A stretch of 63,103 nt of DNA, taken from positions 1-63,103 of the forward strand of contig NZ_JAACYW010000032.1 of NCBI RefSeq assembly GCF_015356825.1. Direction: 5' to 3'. Each line of letters begins with the position of its first letter. Within the stretch, counting starts at the first letter, position 1. Of this stretch, positions 17,836 through 26,604 are shown in pieces. The DNA is from Catenulispora rubra (lineage in GTDB: Bacteria; Actinomycetota; Actinomycetes; Streptomycetales; Catenulisporaceae). The notes under the pieces were generated by a model. The model did not search any database. It saw only the letters and a program-made list of their open reading frames with translations, and was not told the DNA's origin. The translations under genes and the position numbers were made by a program.

Positions 17836-18246
17836 TTACCTGTCGGCGTCGGCGGACGGACTCATCGGGTCGATGACGGCCCAGTGCTCGACCAACTGCC
17901 CGTCCTGGAAGCGGATGACGTCCATCACCCGGAACTCGATGAGCTCGCCCGACGGCGGCGCGCCGAACCAGGGCCCGGTGTGCCGGCCGCGGAACATCTT
18001 GTGGGTGGCCACCAGGTCGCCGTCGCCGACGCAGTGCAGGATCTCGATACGCAGGTCGGAAAAGGCCTCGTGCAAAGCGGCCATGAAGTCGTGGACGCCG
18101 GGCAGGCCATCGCGCTGGCCCGGACTGATGGTGCGGTTCCGGAAGCCGGGATGCACGAGCTCGTCGATCAGCTGTAGCCGGCCCTTTTCCTGCACCTGCT
18201 CGACGAAGAACCGCATGCGCTCCACGTTGGACTCTTGACTGCCCAC
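17836..18246 (-). CDS. SnoaL-like (NTF2-fold) protein
   Basis: This is a 136-residue protein of the SnoaL/ester-cyclase-like NTF2 superfamily. Visible features are the opening helix ERMRFFVEQVQEKG, LIDELVHPGFRNRT, DFMAALHEAFSDLRIEI, the MFRGRHTGPWFGAPPSG turn and the closing strand QLVEHWAVIDPM. The GTG at 18246 is preceded by GGAAAGG at good spacing; an upstream ATG at 18318 lacks a site. Members include polyketide cyclases and many proteins of unknown role, so a specific reaction cannot be assigned. Confidence 0.75.
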   Translation of the reverse strand: MGSQESNVERMRFFVEQVQEKGRLQLIDELVHPGFRNRTISPGQRDGLPGVHDFMAALHEAFSDLRIEILHCVGDGDLVATHKMFRGRHTGPWFGAPPSGELIEFRVMDVIRFQDGQLVEHWAVIDPMSPSADADR

Positions 18247-18338
18247 GCAGCACCGCCTTTCCGCCTGGATCCGCCACCCGGTGGAACCGGGCTGATGACC
18301 GGGCTGCTCCAGCGGCAAACGCTACCGCGCGTGACCGA

Positions 18339-18623
18339 CTACGGTCTGCCTTCCGTCCAATCGGCTTCGGCTTCCGCTTCGGATTCGGATTCAGTGCCGG
18401 GTCCGGCTTCAGCCGCGGCCATGTCCACCGCCCGGACCCACCGGATGGATCCGTTGGCGATGGTGCGCACCAGCGCCAGAGGTGTGCAGCACAGTCCGTT
18501 CAGATCCGGCAGGTTCCCCGGAACGGTAGCGGGATCAGGGGCGCGTCCCGCGGCGAGCACGACGACGCCCAGATCCCCAGCCTCGCCGACTCGCACCAGG
18601 TCGTCGACTTCGAACTCGGCCAT
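18339..18623 (-). CDS. Small acidic protein of unknown function
   Basis: This is a 94-residue protein I do not recognise. Its ordered part (MAEFEVDDLVRVGEAGDL ... GSIRWVRAVDM) looks like a small beta-barrel, and it ends in a disordered tail of alternating Ser, Glu and Ala coded by a hexameric repeat. The ATG at 18623 follows GAGGGAGAGG, which argues that it is a real gene rather than a shadow. It is divergent from the MalT-like regulator. Confidence 0.55.
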   Translation of the reverse strand: MAEFEVDDLVRVGEAGDLGVVVLAAGRAPDPATVPGNLPDLNGLCCTPLALVRTIANGSIRWVRAVDMAAAEAGPGTESESEAEAEADWTEGRP

Positions 18624-18742
18624 GCCTCTCCCTCGCCCGCGTGATGTCGCGGCGCCCGGCCCGCACCCCCCGGCCGGGCCGGACACCGTGCCAGCAGTAG
18701 TCCCACGCGAGCAGGTGACCGCGCATCACCCTGTGCGGCGCA

Positions 18743-18862
18743 TCACCCGGGTGACGTTTTTTGCGCTTAGGCGGGCGCGTTCGGCCGATTCGCCGGACGC
18801 TCCGGCGGCGAGCTGCGATCCTGGAGTCCGCAACAGTCGAACACACCGCAATAGTCGAACAC
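18743..18862. promoter_or_regulatory. Palindrome and direct repeats upstream of the MalT-like regulator
   Basis: The gap between the small protein and the regulator holds a perfect 12-bp palindrome TCACCCGGGTGA (18743-18754), a direct repeat GCGCATCACCC just before it, and a second direct repeat AGTCGAACAC at 18835-18844 and 18853-18862, spaced 18 bp. These are candidate operators for the divergent pair. No clear -35/-10 pair was found. Confidence 0.4.
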
Positions 18863-18888
18863 GCTGCGGTCCGTGTCAGGAGAGGTAT

Positions 18889-21186
18889 ATGCAGACATCG
18901 CCCCGTCATGGGACGAGGTCTATCGGAAGCTCTGCCGCATCGCCCGCAGCCGGTGACGAAGCCCGTGACGAAGCCGGTGACGAACCCGGCGGCGAGCGGT
19001 GGCGTGCGCCGGTCGCCGTGCGGCCGGTGGCCCGGCCGGACCTGCTGGCGTGGGTCAACGCCGGTCCCGCCAAGGTGGTCTGCGTCGTCGCGGGCGCGGG
19101 CTGGGGCAAGTCGACGCTGATCGACCAGTGGCGGACCGACCCCGGCCGGGCGGTGCCGCTGGCGGTGCTGAACGCCGACCGGTGGACGGCGGACCCCGTG
19201 GAGTTCCTGTCCCGGATCGTGGCGTCCTTGGCGGTCGCCGCGCCCGGCCCGGAGTGGGAGGTCGCGGCCCGGCTGCTGGGCCGTCAGAACCCGGACATGG
19301 ACGGTGCGGTGCTCCCGGCGCTGTGCCGGGCTTTCGCCGGGACCGGCCCGGTCGCCCTGGCCATCGACGACCTGCACCTGGTCGCCAACCCGGCCTGCCA
19401 CGTGGTGCTGGCGGCGCTGATCGACCGGATGCCGGCGGGGAACCGGTTCCTGCTGGCCTCGCGCAAGAACGTGCCCCTGGCGCTCGGGCGGCTGCGGGCC
19501 GCCGGGCGCCTGGTGGAGCTCGGTCCCCGGCAGCTGAGCCTGGACGTGGACCAGGCCGCCGATCTGATCGCCGCGGCCACCGGGACGGCGCCGGCCGAGG
19601 ACGTCGTGACCGGGATCCTGCAGGTGACCGAGGGCTGGGCGGCCGCGGTCTTCCTGGCCGCGCGTCTGCTGCGGGACTCCTCCGCGCCGGATCTGGTCCT
19701 GGCCCGGCTGGCTTCCGCCCACGGGCACGTGGCCGAGCTGTTCGCCGAGGAGGTCCTGTCCGGCCTGACCGCCGATCAGGCCAGGACGCTGAGACGCTCG
19801 GCGGTGTTGGACCGGTTCAGCTCCGCGATGGTCCAGGCGGTCGCCGGCGGCGAGTTGCCGCTGTCCGAACCGGGCGCGGTCGGAGAGCTCTTCCTGGTCC
19901 CGCTGGACACCGACGGCCGATGGTTCCGCCACCACCACCTGCTCCAGGCGGTTCTCCGGCGGCGCCTGGAGCAGGCCGAGCCCGCGGAGGTGTCCGCCCT
20001 GCACCGGCGGGCCGCCGAGTGGCTCAGGCACGACGGCCAGCCCTCCGAAGCCATCGGTCACGCCCTGGCGGCCGGCGACGCCCCGGTCGCCGCCGAGCTG
20101 ATCGGAGCCGTGTACCCGGCGTTGCTGAACACCGGGCGCCGGGAGACCGTCCTGGCCTGGCTGAAAGGGCTGGGGGAGGAGGCCATCGCGGCAAACGCCC
20201 CGGCCGCGATCGCCGCGGCCTGGACGGCGGCACTGGGCGGCGACCGGGCGGCTGTCGGCCAGTACCTGGCCGCCGCCGAGCGCGCCGGGCATCCCGGCCC
20301 GCTGCCGGACGGCACCCAGTGCCTGGAATCCGCCATCGCCCTCGTGCGCGCGATGTTCGGGTTCGACGGCTTCGCGGCCATGGCCGAATCCGCTCGGGCG
20401 GCGGCCGCCTGGGAGACCGACGCGACCAGTCCCTGGCACGCGATGGCGTGTCTGACTCTCGGCCACGTCCACTACTTGTCCGGAGAGCCGCAGAGCGCGA
20501 TGGCGCACCTGGAGGCGGGTTTCTCGGCCCAGGCCGCCATGCCGCTGATCCGCATCGGGGCCAGTGCGCTGCTCGCCCTGTGCCACCACGACCTCGGCCA
20601 CCCCGACCAGGCCGAGCAGCTGGTGGAGGTCGCCGACCGCCTCGTCGCCGACTACGCCCTGCAGGGCAGCCCGCAAGCCGCGCTGGTCCCGGCGGCCCGT
20701 GCCGTCATCGCCGCCGGCCGCGCCGACTTCACCGCCGCCGGCGAACTGCTGGCCACAGCCCACACGCAGCGCCAGTCGGTCCCGGGGATCAGCCCGTGGC
20801 CCGACGTGCTCATCCTCGTCCTGCACGCGCGCGTCCGCATCGCCGCCGGCGACCACAAGGCGGCCAACCAGTTGCTGGACGACGCCGAGGCCCTCGTCCG
20901 CCGGCTGCCGGACACGCAGGGCCCGCACCTGGAGCGCATCGACGACCTGCGCCGGCGATCCCGCGCCGCGGCGAGGAGACCGGATCCGCTGGAGCCGCTG
21001 TCCGCGGCGGAGGTCGCGCTGGTGCAGTTCCTTCCGACCCGGTTGACGCTCGTCGAGATCGCTCGCGAACGCGGCGTGTCGATCAACACCGTGAAGACGC
21101 AGGCGCGGGCTGTCTACCGCAAACTCGGCGCCGACGGACGGGACAGGGCCGTGGAGATCGCGCGTCGGCAGGGGCTCATACCGTAG
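18889..21186 (+). CDS. MalT-like ATPase/LuxR-family regulator (LAL type)
   Basis: This is a 765-residue transcription regulator. The N-terminal NTPase has Walker A GAGWGKST (residues 69-76), PVALAIDDLHLV as Walker B, the LLASRKNVPLALGRLRAAG sensor region and LSLDVDQAADLI. TPR-like helices follow (about residues 370-680) and a C-terminal LuxR HTH (LTLVEIARERGVSINTVKTQA). The ATG at 18889 is preceded by CAGGAGAGG; the open frame extends 650 bp further upstream but over unrelated sequence. It is shorter than classical MalT (about 900 residues). It lies immediately before the CIS cluster and could regulate it, by inference. Confidence 0.85.
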   Translation: MQTSPRHGTRSIGSSAASPAAGDEARDEAGDEPGGERWRAPVAVRPVARPDLLAWVNAGPAKVVCVVAGAGWGKSTLIDQWRTDPGRAVPLAVLNADRWTADPVEFLSRIVASLAVAAPGPEWEVAARLLGRQNPDMDGAVLPALCRAFAGTGPVALAIDDLHLVANPACHVVLAALIDRMPAGNRFLLASRKNVPLALGRLRAAGRLVELGPRQLSLDVDQAADLIAAATGTAPAEDVVTGILQVTEGWAAAVFLAARLLRDSSAPDLVLARLASAHGHVAELFAEEVLSGLTADQARTLRRSAVLDRFSSAMVQAVAGGELPLSEPGAVGELFLVPLDTDGRWFRHHHLLQAVLRRRLEQAEPAEVSALHRRAAEWLRHDGQPSEAIGHALAAGDAPVAAELIGAVYPALLNTGRRETVLAWLKGLGEEAIAANAPAAIAAAWTAALGGDRAAVGQYLAAAERAGHPGPLPDGTQCLESAIALVRAMFGFDGFAAMAESARAAAAWETDATSPWHAMACLTLGHVHYLSGEPQSAMAHLEAGFSAQAAMPLIRIGASALLALCHHDLGHPDQAEQLVEVADRLVADYALQGSPQAALVPAARAVIAAGRADFTAAGELLATAHTQRQSVPGISPWPDVLILVLHARVRIAAGDHKAANQLLDDAEALVRRLPDTQGPHLERIDDLRRRSRAAARRPDPLEPLSAAEVALVQFLPTRLTLVEIARERGVSINTVKTQARAVYRKLGADGRDRAVEIARRQGLIP

Positions 21187-21554
21187 GTATGGCGGCGCCG
21201 CGAGATCGACAATGGCCGTGGGCATTCCGGGAACCCCCTTAATGGTAAATGTGGAATTCCCCGCGGCGCGTGTTCCGTCGATATCCCCGCTTCGCCTCAA
21301 GGGCCGGGTCGACACCGATTCTTGATATACTGACGTTGACAATGATCGCAACGACGACATCCGGTCCGGATCAACACTCGGCGACCATCGCTCCGGGATG
21401 ACCCCCTGATCGCTATACGGGTGGCGGCGGGGGCCGATACATTTGTCCTGTCGAGCGCGACCGCGGAGTGCTGAACTCCGCAGTCTGTCATTCGGTCTGG
21501 CGCGACACGGTCAGGCTGATTCTTCGGGCGAAGAACGACCAAGGGGGAAAGATC
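21187..21554 (+). promoter_or_regulatory. Leader/promoter region of the CIS cluster
   Basis: These 368 bases carry no convincing gene and are less GC-rich than their neighbours. They contain GGAATTCC (near 21253), TATACT (21326-21331), TTGACA (21336-21341) without a good -10 at 17-18 bp, and a 7-bp perfect hairpin GCGGAGT/ACTCCGC (21463-21469 with 21475-21481) in the probable mRNA leader. A promoter here is expected because the sheath gene starts the rightward CIS operon, but it cannot be pinpointed. Confidence 0.45.
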
Positions 21555-23168
21555 ATGGTGGGCAATTACGGCGCGCCCGGCGTGTATATCGAGGAGCGCC
21601 CCAGCGGGTCCATGCCGCTGCAAGGGGTGGGGACGGCGGTGGCCGCGTTCGTCGGTTTCACCGAGACTTATCGGGCCGATGCCGGAGACCCCACCGATCC
21701 GGACGGGGTCAAGCCGCAGCTGATCACCAGCTGGCCGCAGTACGAGCGGATCTACGGCGGGTTCGCGCCGGGGATCATGCTGCCGCACGCGGTGAAGGGC
21801 TACTTCGAGAACGGCGGCGGCATCTGCTACGTCGTGCGGATTCCGCGCGGCGGCGGCGACGCGCTGAGCCGGTCGCTGCCCGCGGTCGGGCGCGCCGGGG
21901 TGGAGACGATGCTGGTGCGGGCGCTGGACCCGGCGGCGCGGGTGGAGGTCGTGATCGAGCCGACCGCCCCGGCCCAGCCGGCTGCTGCGGCGGAAGGCGC
22001 CGCGCCCGAGGCGGCCGGACAGGACTTCACCCTCAAGGTGATCTCCGGCGACGCGCAGGAGGAGTACCCGGGGGTGACCCTGGGCGGGCGCGGCAGCCGT
22101 ACGGTCGAGAAGGCCGTCAACGAACACTCCAAGCTGATCCGGGTCGAGGTGCGCAACGTGCCGGGCCTGTCGGCCGCCGAGCGGATGCCCGCGGTCGGGC
22201 GCTACGCGCTGGTCCCGACCGCGCCGCCGGCCGGCGCGGTCTCGCCGCAGCAGCTGGCCGGCTCGGAGAGCGAGCGGACCGGCTACCAGGGCCTGGCGAT
22301 CGCCGACGAGGTCACGATGGTGGCGATCCCGGACCTGGTCACGGTGTCCACGCGGCCGGACGGGTCCTTCGACGCCGACACCTATCTGGCCGGGCAGGGC
22401 CGGCTGGTGGACTGGTGCGAGGGCAACCGCCGGATGGCGATCCTCGACGCGCCGCCCGGGCTCAACGCGCAGCGCGCCCTGGAGTGGCGGACCGCCCTGG
22501 CCCGGGACAGCGCGTTCGGCGCGGCCTACTACCCGCACCTGGTGATCCAGAACCCGCTGGCCCGGCCGGGCGCGACGAACGGCGAGAAGTTCCTGACCGT
22601 TCCGCCCTCCGGGCACATGGCCGGGGTGTGGGCGCGCACCGACGCCACCCGCGGCGTGTGGAAGGCGCCGGCCAACGAGGTGGTGCGCGGCGTGGCCCGG
22701 CTGGCCGCCGACATCACCTCCGGCGAGCAGGACCTGCTGAACCCGGCGCAGGTCAACTGCATCCGGTCGTTCGGCACCAACGGCATCCGGGTCTGGGGCG
22801 CCCGCACGCTCGCGGCCACCGACCAGAGCTGGCGCTACATCAACGTGCGCCGCCTGTTCACGTACATCGAGGAGAGCGTGCGGCGCGGCACGCAGTGGGT
22901 GGTCTTCGAGCCGAACGACGCCGACCTGCACGCGCGGGTCAAGCGCACGGTCGCCGCGTTCCTGCGCGGCCTGTGGATGCAGGGCGCGCTCGTCGGGGCC
23001 ACCCCGGAGCAGGCGTTCTACATCCTGTGCGACGAGTCGAACAACCCGGCGTCCTCCGTGGACGAGGGCAAGCTCATCGTCGACGTCGGCATCGCCCCGG
23101 TGAAGCCGGCCGAGTTCGTGATCTTCCGGATCAGCCAGTGGCAGGGCGGCGCGGAAACCGCGGAGTGA
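21555..23168 (+). CDS. CIS contractile sheath protein
   Basis: This is a 537-residue tail sheath subunit of a contractile injection system; copies wrap the inner tube and contract to drive it through the target envelope. The N-terminus YGAPGVYIEERPSGS is the typical sheath opening, followed by VAAFVGFTE and the SWPQYERIYGGF segment. The C-terminus has the conserved core IRVWGARTLA, WRYINVRRLFTYIEESV, WVVFEPND and the closing strand PAEFVIFRISQW. The ATG at 21555 follows AAGGGGGAAAG. One large variable insertion domain lies between (about residues 100-240). Only one sheath gene is present. Confidence 0.95.
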   Translation: MVGNYGAPGVYIEERPSGSMPLQGVGTAVAAFVGFTETYRADAGDPTDPDGVKPQLITSWPQYERIYGGFAPGIMLPHAVKGYFENGGGICYVVRIPRGGGDALSRSLPAVGRAGVETMLVRALDPAARVEVVIEPTAPAQPAAAAEGAAPEAAGQDFTLKVISGDAQEEYPGVTLGGRGSRTVEKAVNEHSKLIRVEVRNVPGLSAAERMPAVGRYALVPTAPPAGAVSPQQLAGSESERTGYQGLAIADEVTMVAIPDLVTVSTRPDGSFDADTYLAGQGRLVDWCEGNRRMAILDAPPGLNAQRALEWRTALARDSAFGAAYYPHLVIQNPLARPGATNGEKFLTVPPSGHMAGVWARTDATRGVWKAPANEVVRGVARLAADITSGEQDLLNPAQVNCIRSFGTNGIRVWGARTLAATDQSWRYINVRRLFTYIEESVRRGTQWVVFEPNDADLHARVKRTVAAFLRGLWMQGALVGATPEQAFYILCDESNNPASSVDEGKLIVDVGIAPVKPAEFVIFRISQWQGGAETAE

Positions 23169-23214
23169 CGCGGGCCCGCCTGATCAGCTCCAGGACAGCT
23201 AGGGGGAAACAACC

Positions 23215-23646
23215 ATGCCTGATTTGTCGACGACATCGGTCTTCGTGCTGGAGATCGACAGTGTGGAGATGGGCAGCTTCCGCAAGGTGGCCGGGATCGA
23301 GTCCGAGACCGAGACCATCGAGTACAAGGAGGTCACCAAGGACGGCCGGATGATCATCCGGAAGCAGCCGGGCGCGATGAAGTGGTCGGACATCACGCTG
23401 GAGCGCCGGATCGACAGCTCGCACGACCTGTGGGAGTGGCGCAAGCAGGTCATCGACGGGGACATCGACAAGGCCCGGCGCAACGGCTCGATCGTGGCCA
23501 AGGACTCCAAGATGAACGAGGTCGCGCGCTGGAACTTCACGGCCGGCTGGCCTTCGAAGTGGACCGGCGCGGACTTCGACGCCGGAGCGAACGACGTGGC
23601 CACCGAGAAGGTGGTCATCACGCACGAGGGCATCGAGCGGAGCTGA
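23215..23646 (+). CDS. CIS inner tube protein 1 (gp19-like)
   Basis: This is a 143-residue Hcp/gp19-fold tube subunit. It shows the family signature FVLEIDSVEMGSFRKVAGIE at the start, then the EYKEVTKDGRMIIRKQPG and WSDITLERRIDSSHDLWEW segments and the closing VTEKVVITHEGIER strand region. Hexameric rings of this protein form the rigid tube inside the sheath. It follows the sheath by 46 bp with AGGGGGAAAC as ribosome site, nearly identical to the sheath's own. Confidence 0.95.
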   Translation: MPDLSTTSVFVLEIDSVEMGSFRKVAGIESETETIEYKEVTKDGRMIIRKQPGAMKWSDITLERRIDSSHDLWEWRKQVIDGDIDKARRNGSIVAKDSKMNEVARWNFTAGWPSKWTGADFDAGANDVATEKVVITHEGIERS

Positions 23647-23654
23647 GCTGCGCG

Positions 23655-24011
23655 GTGAGTCTGAACACTGAGTACGCCTTCACGCTCCCGAAGGGGTTCG
23701 TGGACGACGAGGGCACCCTGCACCGGACCGGCGTCATGCGCCTGGCCTGCGCCCGCGACGAGGTCGAGCCGCTGCGCGATCCGCGGGTCCGGGAGAACGA
23801 GGCCTACGCCACGGTGATCGTGCTGGCCAAGGTGGTCACCGAGCTGGGCACGGTCGGCCGGATCACGACCAAGACCGTGGAGAACCTGTTCGTCGACGAC
23901 TACCGGTACCTGCAGGACTTCTACCGCGTCATCAACTTCGGGGACCCGGCGATCCTGGAGACGATGGAGCCCGGCAGCCCTTTTCCCCGGGAGGCGCTGG
24001 TGGTGGACTGA
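23655..24011 (+). CDS. CIS-associated small protein, tail-assembly type
   Basis: This is a 118-residue protein. It opens YAFTLPKGFVDDEGTLHR with a GVMRLACARDEVEP strand and contains VIVLAKVVTELGTVGRIT and DYRYLQDFYRVIN. The arrangement resembles the small tail-assembly proteins found after the tube gene in phage tails and CIS clusters, which aid tube/sheath polymerisation. The GTG at 23655 lies 8 bp after the tube stop, and its own stop overlaps the next gene (CTGA). Function is inferred from position and size. Confidence 0.75.
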   Translation: MSLNTEYAFTLPKGFVDDEGTLHRTGVMRLACARDEVEPLRDPRVRENEAYATVIVLAKVVTELGTVGRITTKTVENLFVDDYRYLQDFYRVINFGDPAILETMEPGSPFPREALVVD

Positions 24012-24181
24012 CCCGCTACGCCGTCGACGAGATCTGGCGGGAGATCGCTTATCTGGCCTACCACCTGCACTGGCGGCTGGACGACCTCCTGGACCTCGAG
24101 CACGGCGACCGGGTCCGCCTGCTGGAGGAGGTCGGCGGGTTGAACGAGCGGTTCTGGCAGGGAGTCCGCGACGGGGACTGA
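24008..24181 (+). CDS. Small DUF6760-like CIS protein with apparent CTG start
   Basis: A 57-residue protein is encoded: LTRYAVDEIWREIAYLAYH, then LHWRLDDLLDLEHGDRVRLLEEV and ending RFWQGVRDGD. This fits the DUF6760 pattern of small helical proteins found in CIS operons. No ATG or GTG exists in frame upstream back to at least 23942, and the frame opens at a CTG (24008) that overlaps the upstream TGA as CTGA, the same geometry as the ATGA overlaps used elsewhere in this cluster. GGGAGG lies 12-18 bp upstream. It may cap or chaperone tube parts; the role is unknown. Confidence 0.75.
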   Translation: MTRYAVDEIWREIAYLAYHLHWRLDDLLDLEHGDRVRLLEEVGGLNERFWQGVRDGD

Positions 24182-24239
24182 GACCCCGGCCGGGACACCC
24201 GGCCGAGACACACACCGAAGCGAATGGGGGGATGAGGCG

Positions 24240-24701
24240 ATGAACGGCCAGTCACGCACACCGGATCCGCCGTTCGTCGGCCGCTTCCTGTTCACCGTGG
24301 ACGGCCTGACCATCGGCGCCTTCACAGAGGTGTCGGGCCTGTCGGTGCAGATCGAGACCGAGGAACTGGCCGAGGGCGGCCAGAACCAGTACACCCACAA
24401 GCTGCCGGGCCGCATGAAGTGGCCCAACCTGGTCCTCAAGCGCGGGCTCACCGACACGGACAACCTGTTCGAGTGGTTCGCGAAGTGCTCCGGCGACGGC
24501 CTGGCGGAGCAGGGCAACAAGCTCGAGCGGCACCACGGCTCGGTCGCCCTGCTGGACGCGGCCGGCCAGCCGGTGCGCCGCTGGAGCTTCGTGGACGCCT
24601 ACCCGGTGAAGTGGACGGGGCCGAAGCTGGCCGCGTCCTCGCGCGCGGTCGCGGTCGAGGAGCTGGAGGTGTGCCACTGTGGCTTCACACCGGGGACGTG
24701 A
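24240..24701 (+). CDS. CIS inner tube protein 2 (gp19-like)
   Basis: This is a second 153-residue tube-fold protein. It shares the signature FLFTVDGLTIGAFTEVSGLS with tube protein 1 and has the KLPGRMKWPNLVLKRGLTD segment, but ends differently (VAVEELEVCHCGFTPGT). In Pvc/Afp-type systems the second and third tube homologues make the rings joining the main tube to the spike, which is the likely role here. The ATG follows GGGGGGATGAGGCG. Its last 23 bases overlap the next gene. Confidence 0.9.
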   Translation: MNGQSRTPDPPFVGRFLFTVDGLTIGAFTEVSGLSVQIETEELAEGGQNQYTHKLPGRMKWPNLVLKRGLTDTDNLFEWFAKCSGDGLAEQGNKLERHHGSVALLDAAGQPVRRWSFVDAYPVKWTGPKLAASSRAVAVEELEVCHCGFTPGT

Positions 24702-26604
24702 GCAGGGCGGCGGCGGTGGCGTCGGCGGCGGTCGGTGGGGACGGCTGTTCCGGCCGCTGGTCCGGGTTCGGCCGCTGGTTCGGCGACGGGCCGCGGGCGG
24801 CGCGGTGGGTGGCTTGGTGGCCGGCACTGTGTCGGCGCTGCCGGTTCGGGCGCCGTGGTGGCGGGTCGTCGCAGGTGAGGTCGTGCGCCGGCTGGCAGTC
24901 GGGGCGCGCCGAGGCAGGACGGCGGCGGACGCCGCGGGCCTGGTCGGGGCTGCGGGAGAGTTGCCGGGGCCGGGGCAGGTTCGCCGGTCGATTGCTTCGG
25001 GGCGGCCGCTGATCAACACTGTCCGGTCGGATGCTCGGCGCCGAGCTCAGGAGTCTGCTGCCGTCGCGGCGACAGGATCGGGTGTCCGGGCTGGCGCACC
25101 GGCGAGATCGGGTGTCGGGACCAGTGCGGCCGGATCGGGCGCGGGCCTTCTGCCGAGCGCGGTGCTGCGGTCGGTGGGAGCGCCGACAGGATTTGGTCGC
25201 GGATCGGTGCTCGGTTCGGTCCGATCGAGTGTGCGGTCAGCTGGACCGGATGGCGGGTCTGTCGCTGATGCGGCGCGATCGAGCGCGCGGTCAGCGGGAC
25301 TGGATGTCGGCTCGATCGGTGCGCCGGTCGGACCGGATGCCGGGCGCTCTGTCGGCGGCGTCGCGGCACCGGGACCGGCCGCTGCCGGCAGCCGGAATCT
25401 GCTTGGCCGGGCGCGGTCGGCCGTCGGGCCGGACTCGCTGGGCGGCGCCTTCGCGGCGCGGAGTGTGCGGCGGGAGTCGGTCGCCGGTGTGCGTTCGGAC
25501 TCTGTGTCGCGTGCCGTGGCTTCGGAGTCCGGGGCACGTGGCGCGGAGCGTGTGGCGGCGCCGGAGGGCTCGCCGGAGCAGCGGTGGCGTGCTGCGGTGA
25601 AGGCTCGTCCGCTGGAGGCGCCGCGGCCGTTCCCGGCGCACCTGCGGCCGTTGGTGGCGCGGTTTGCCGGCGACGCCGGTCGCGCCTCGTACACCACCGG
25701 GCCGGCGACTCGGGAGGCGTTGGCGCAGGCCGGCGCGCGCGGGGCGACTACCGGCTCTGTCGTGCACCTGCCGGGTGCTCCGGCTGCGGCGATGTCCGCC
25801 GATCTGACCGGTGTGCTCGCGCACGAGCTGAGCCATGCTCGGCAGCCGGTCGGGCGGCCGCGGTTCCTGCTGCGGGTGCAGTCCGGTGCGATGGACGCTG
25901 ATGAGCGCGCCGCGCATGTCGTCGGGCAGCAGGCTGCTGCAGGGACGGCGTCTTCGGTGTTCGCAGAGTCCTCAGGGTCTTCAGGGTTCTCGGGGTCCGG
26001 TGGTTCGCACGGCGGGGCGGCGCGGGCCGTCCAGCGCAGTATCAGTGCTCCGACACTCCCGGGTCACCTCGGGGGCCTCGGCGGCGTCGGCGCCGTTCCG
26101 CCTCCCGGATCGGTGGCGCCCGGCCTGGTCGACCAGCTGCCGGTCGGTGCCACGTCCGGCAACGCGGTGTCGGAGGCCCGGAGCGCCGTTCCCGGACTCG
26201 CCGGCGGTCTGCCGGGCCTGAGCAGCATGAGCGATATGGGCAACCTGGGCGGCACCGATGCCACGGCCCGCGGTCTCCTGGCCGCGCTCGCCGCAGCCGA
26301 CCCGGACGGTGCCGCCGCGTTTGCGGAGTCCGCCGTCGGCCGGGGTGCCGGAGAATTCGGCGGCCACGACGGCCACAGCGGCACTGGCGGTCACGGCGGC
26401 CACGAGCTCGACTCCGACACCGCCGCCGCGACGGCAGCGCCGTCGTCCCCCGGAGCGCCGGGCGCGCCCGCCCACGGCGCCGCCCCGGCCTCAGCGCCGC
26501 GCCACCTGCCCGACACCGACATCGAGCGCATCGTCGAAGCCGTGGAGCAGCGCCTGCTGCGCCAGCTGGAACGGCGCGGCGGACGCTACGCGGGGGTCTT
26601 CTGA
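24679..26604 (+). CDS. CIS-cluster protein with DUF4157-like HExxH motif and disordered linkers
   Basis: This is a 641-residue protein between tube protein 2 and the LysM baseplate protein. Residues 1-300 are Arg/Ala/Gly/Ser-rich and mostly disordered. A DUF4157-like segment follows (RPFPAHLRPLVARFAG ... GVLAHELSHARQ), with HELSH at 382-386. DUF4157 is a known CIS-linked domain whose HExxH is metallopeptidase-like, often at the N-terminus of cargo. A second disordered stretch leads to a short conserved-looking C-terminal helix (DTDIERIVEAVEQRLLRQLE). The GTG at 24679 has GGAGG upstream and lies inside the previous gene. Whether it is structural or cargo is unclear; its position within the structural operon favours an assembly or cargo-adapter role. 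Confidence 0.65.
   Translation: MASHRGREQGGGGGVGGGRWGRLFRPLVRVRPLVRRRAAGGAVGGLVAGTVSALPVRAPWWRVVAGEVVRRLAVGARRGRTAADAAGLVGAAGELPGPGQVRRSIASGRPLINTVRSDARRRAQESAAVAATGSGVRAGAPARSGVGTSAAGSGAGLLPSAVLRSVGAPTGFGRGSVLGSVRSSVRSAGPDGGSVADAARSSARSAGLDVGSIGAPVGPDAGRSVGGVAAPGPAAAGSRNLLGRARSAVGPDSLGGAFAARSVRRESVAGVRSDSVSRAVASESGARGAERVAAPEGSPEQRWRAAVKARPLEAPRPFPAHLRPLVARFAGDAGRASYTTGPATREALAQAGARGATTGSVVHLPGAPAAAMSADLTGVLAHELSHARQPVGRPRFLLRVQSGAMDADERAAHVVGQQAAAGTASSVFAESSGSSGFSGSGGSHGGAARAVQRSISAPTLPGHLGGLGGVGAVPPPGSVAPGLVDQLPVGATSGNAVSEARSAVPGLAGGLPGLSSMSDMGNLGGTDATARGLLAALAAADPDGAAAFAESAVGRGAGEFGGHDGHSGTGGHGGHELDSDTAAATAAPSSPGAPGAPAHGAAPASAPRHLPDTDIERIVEAVEQRLLRQLERRGGRYAGVF

Noticed and set aside
18235..18888. 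Extension of the MalT-like regulator by 218 codons upstream
   Set aside because: The extension is low-complexity, covers two leftward genes with good ribosome sites, and the ATG at 18889 has its own strong ribosome site.
21336..21364. Sigma-70 promoter with TTGACA before the sheath gene
   Set aside because: The hexamer is perfect but no acceptable -10 element follows at 16-18 bp, so it is only noted as part of the leader.
21297..22931. Long open frame antisense to the sheath gene
   Set aside because: Arg/Pro/Gly/His-rich product with no domain; an expected by-product of GC-rich codon use opposite a clear sheath gene.
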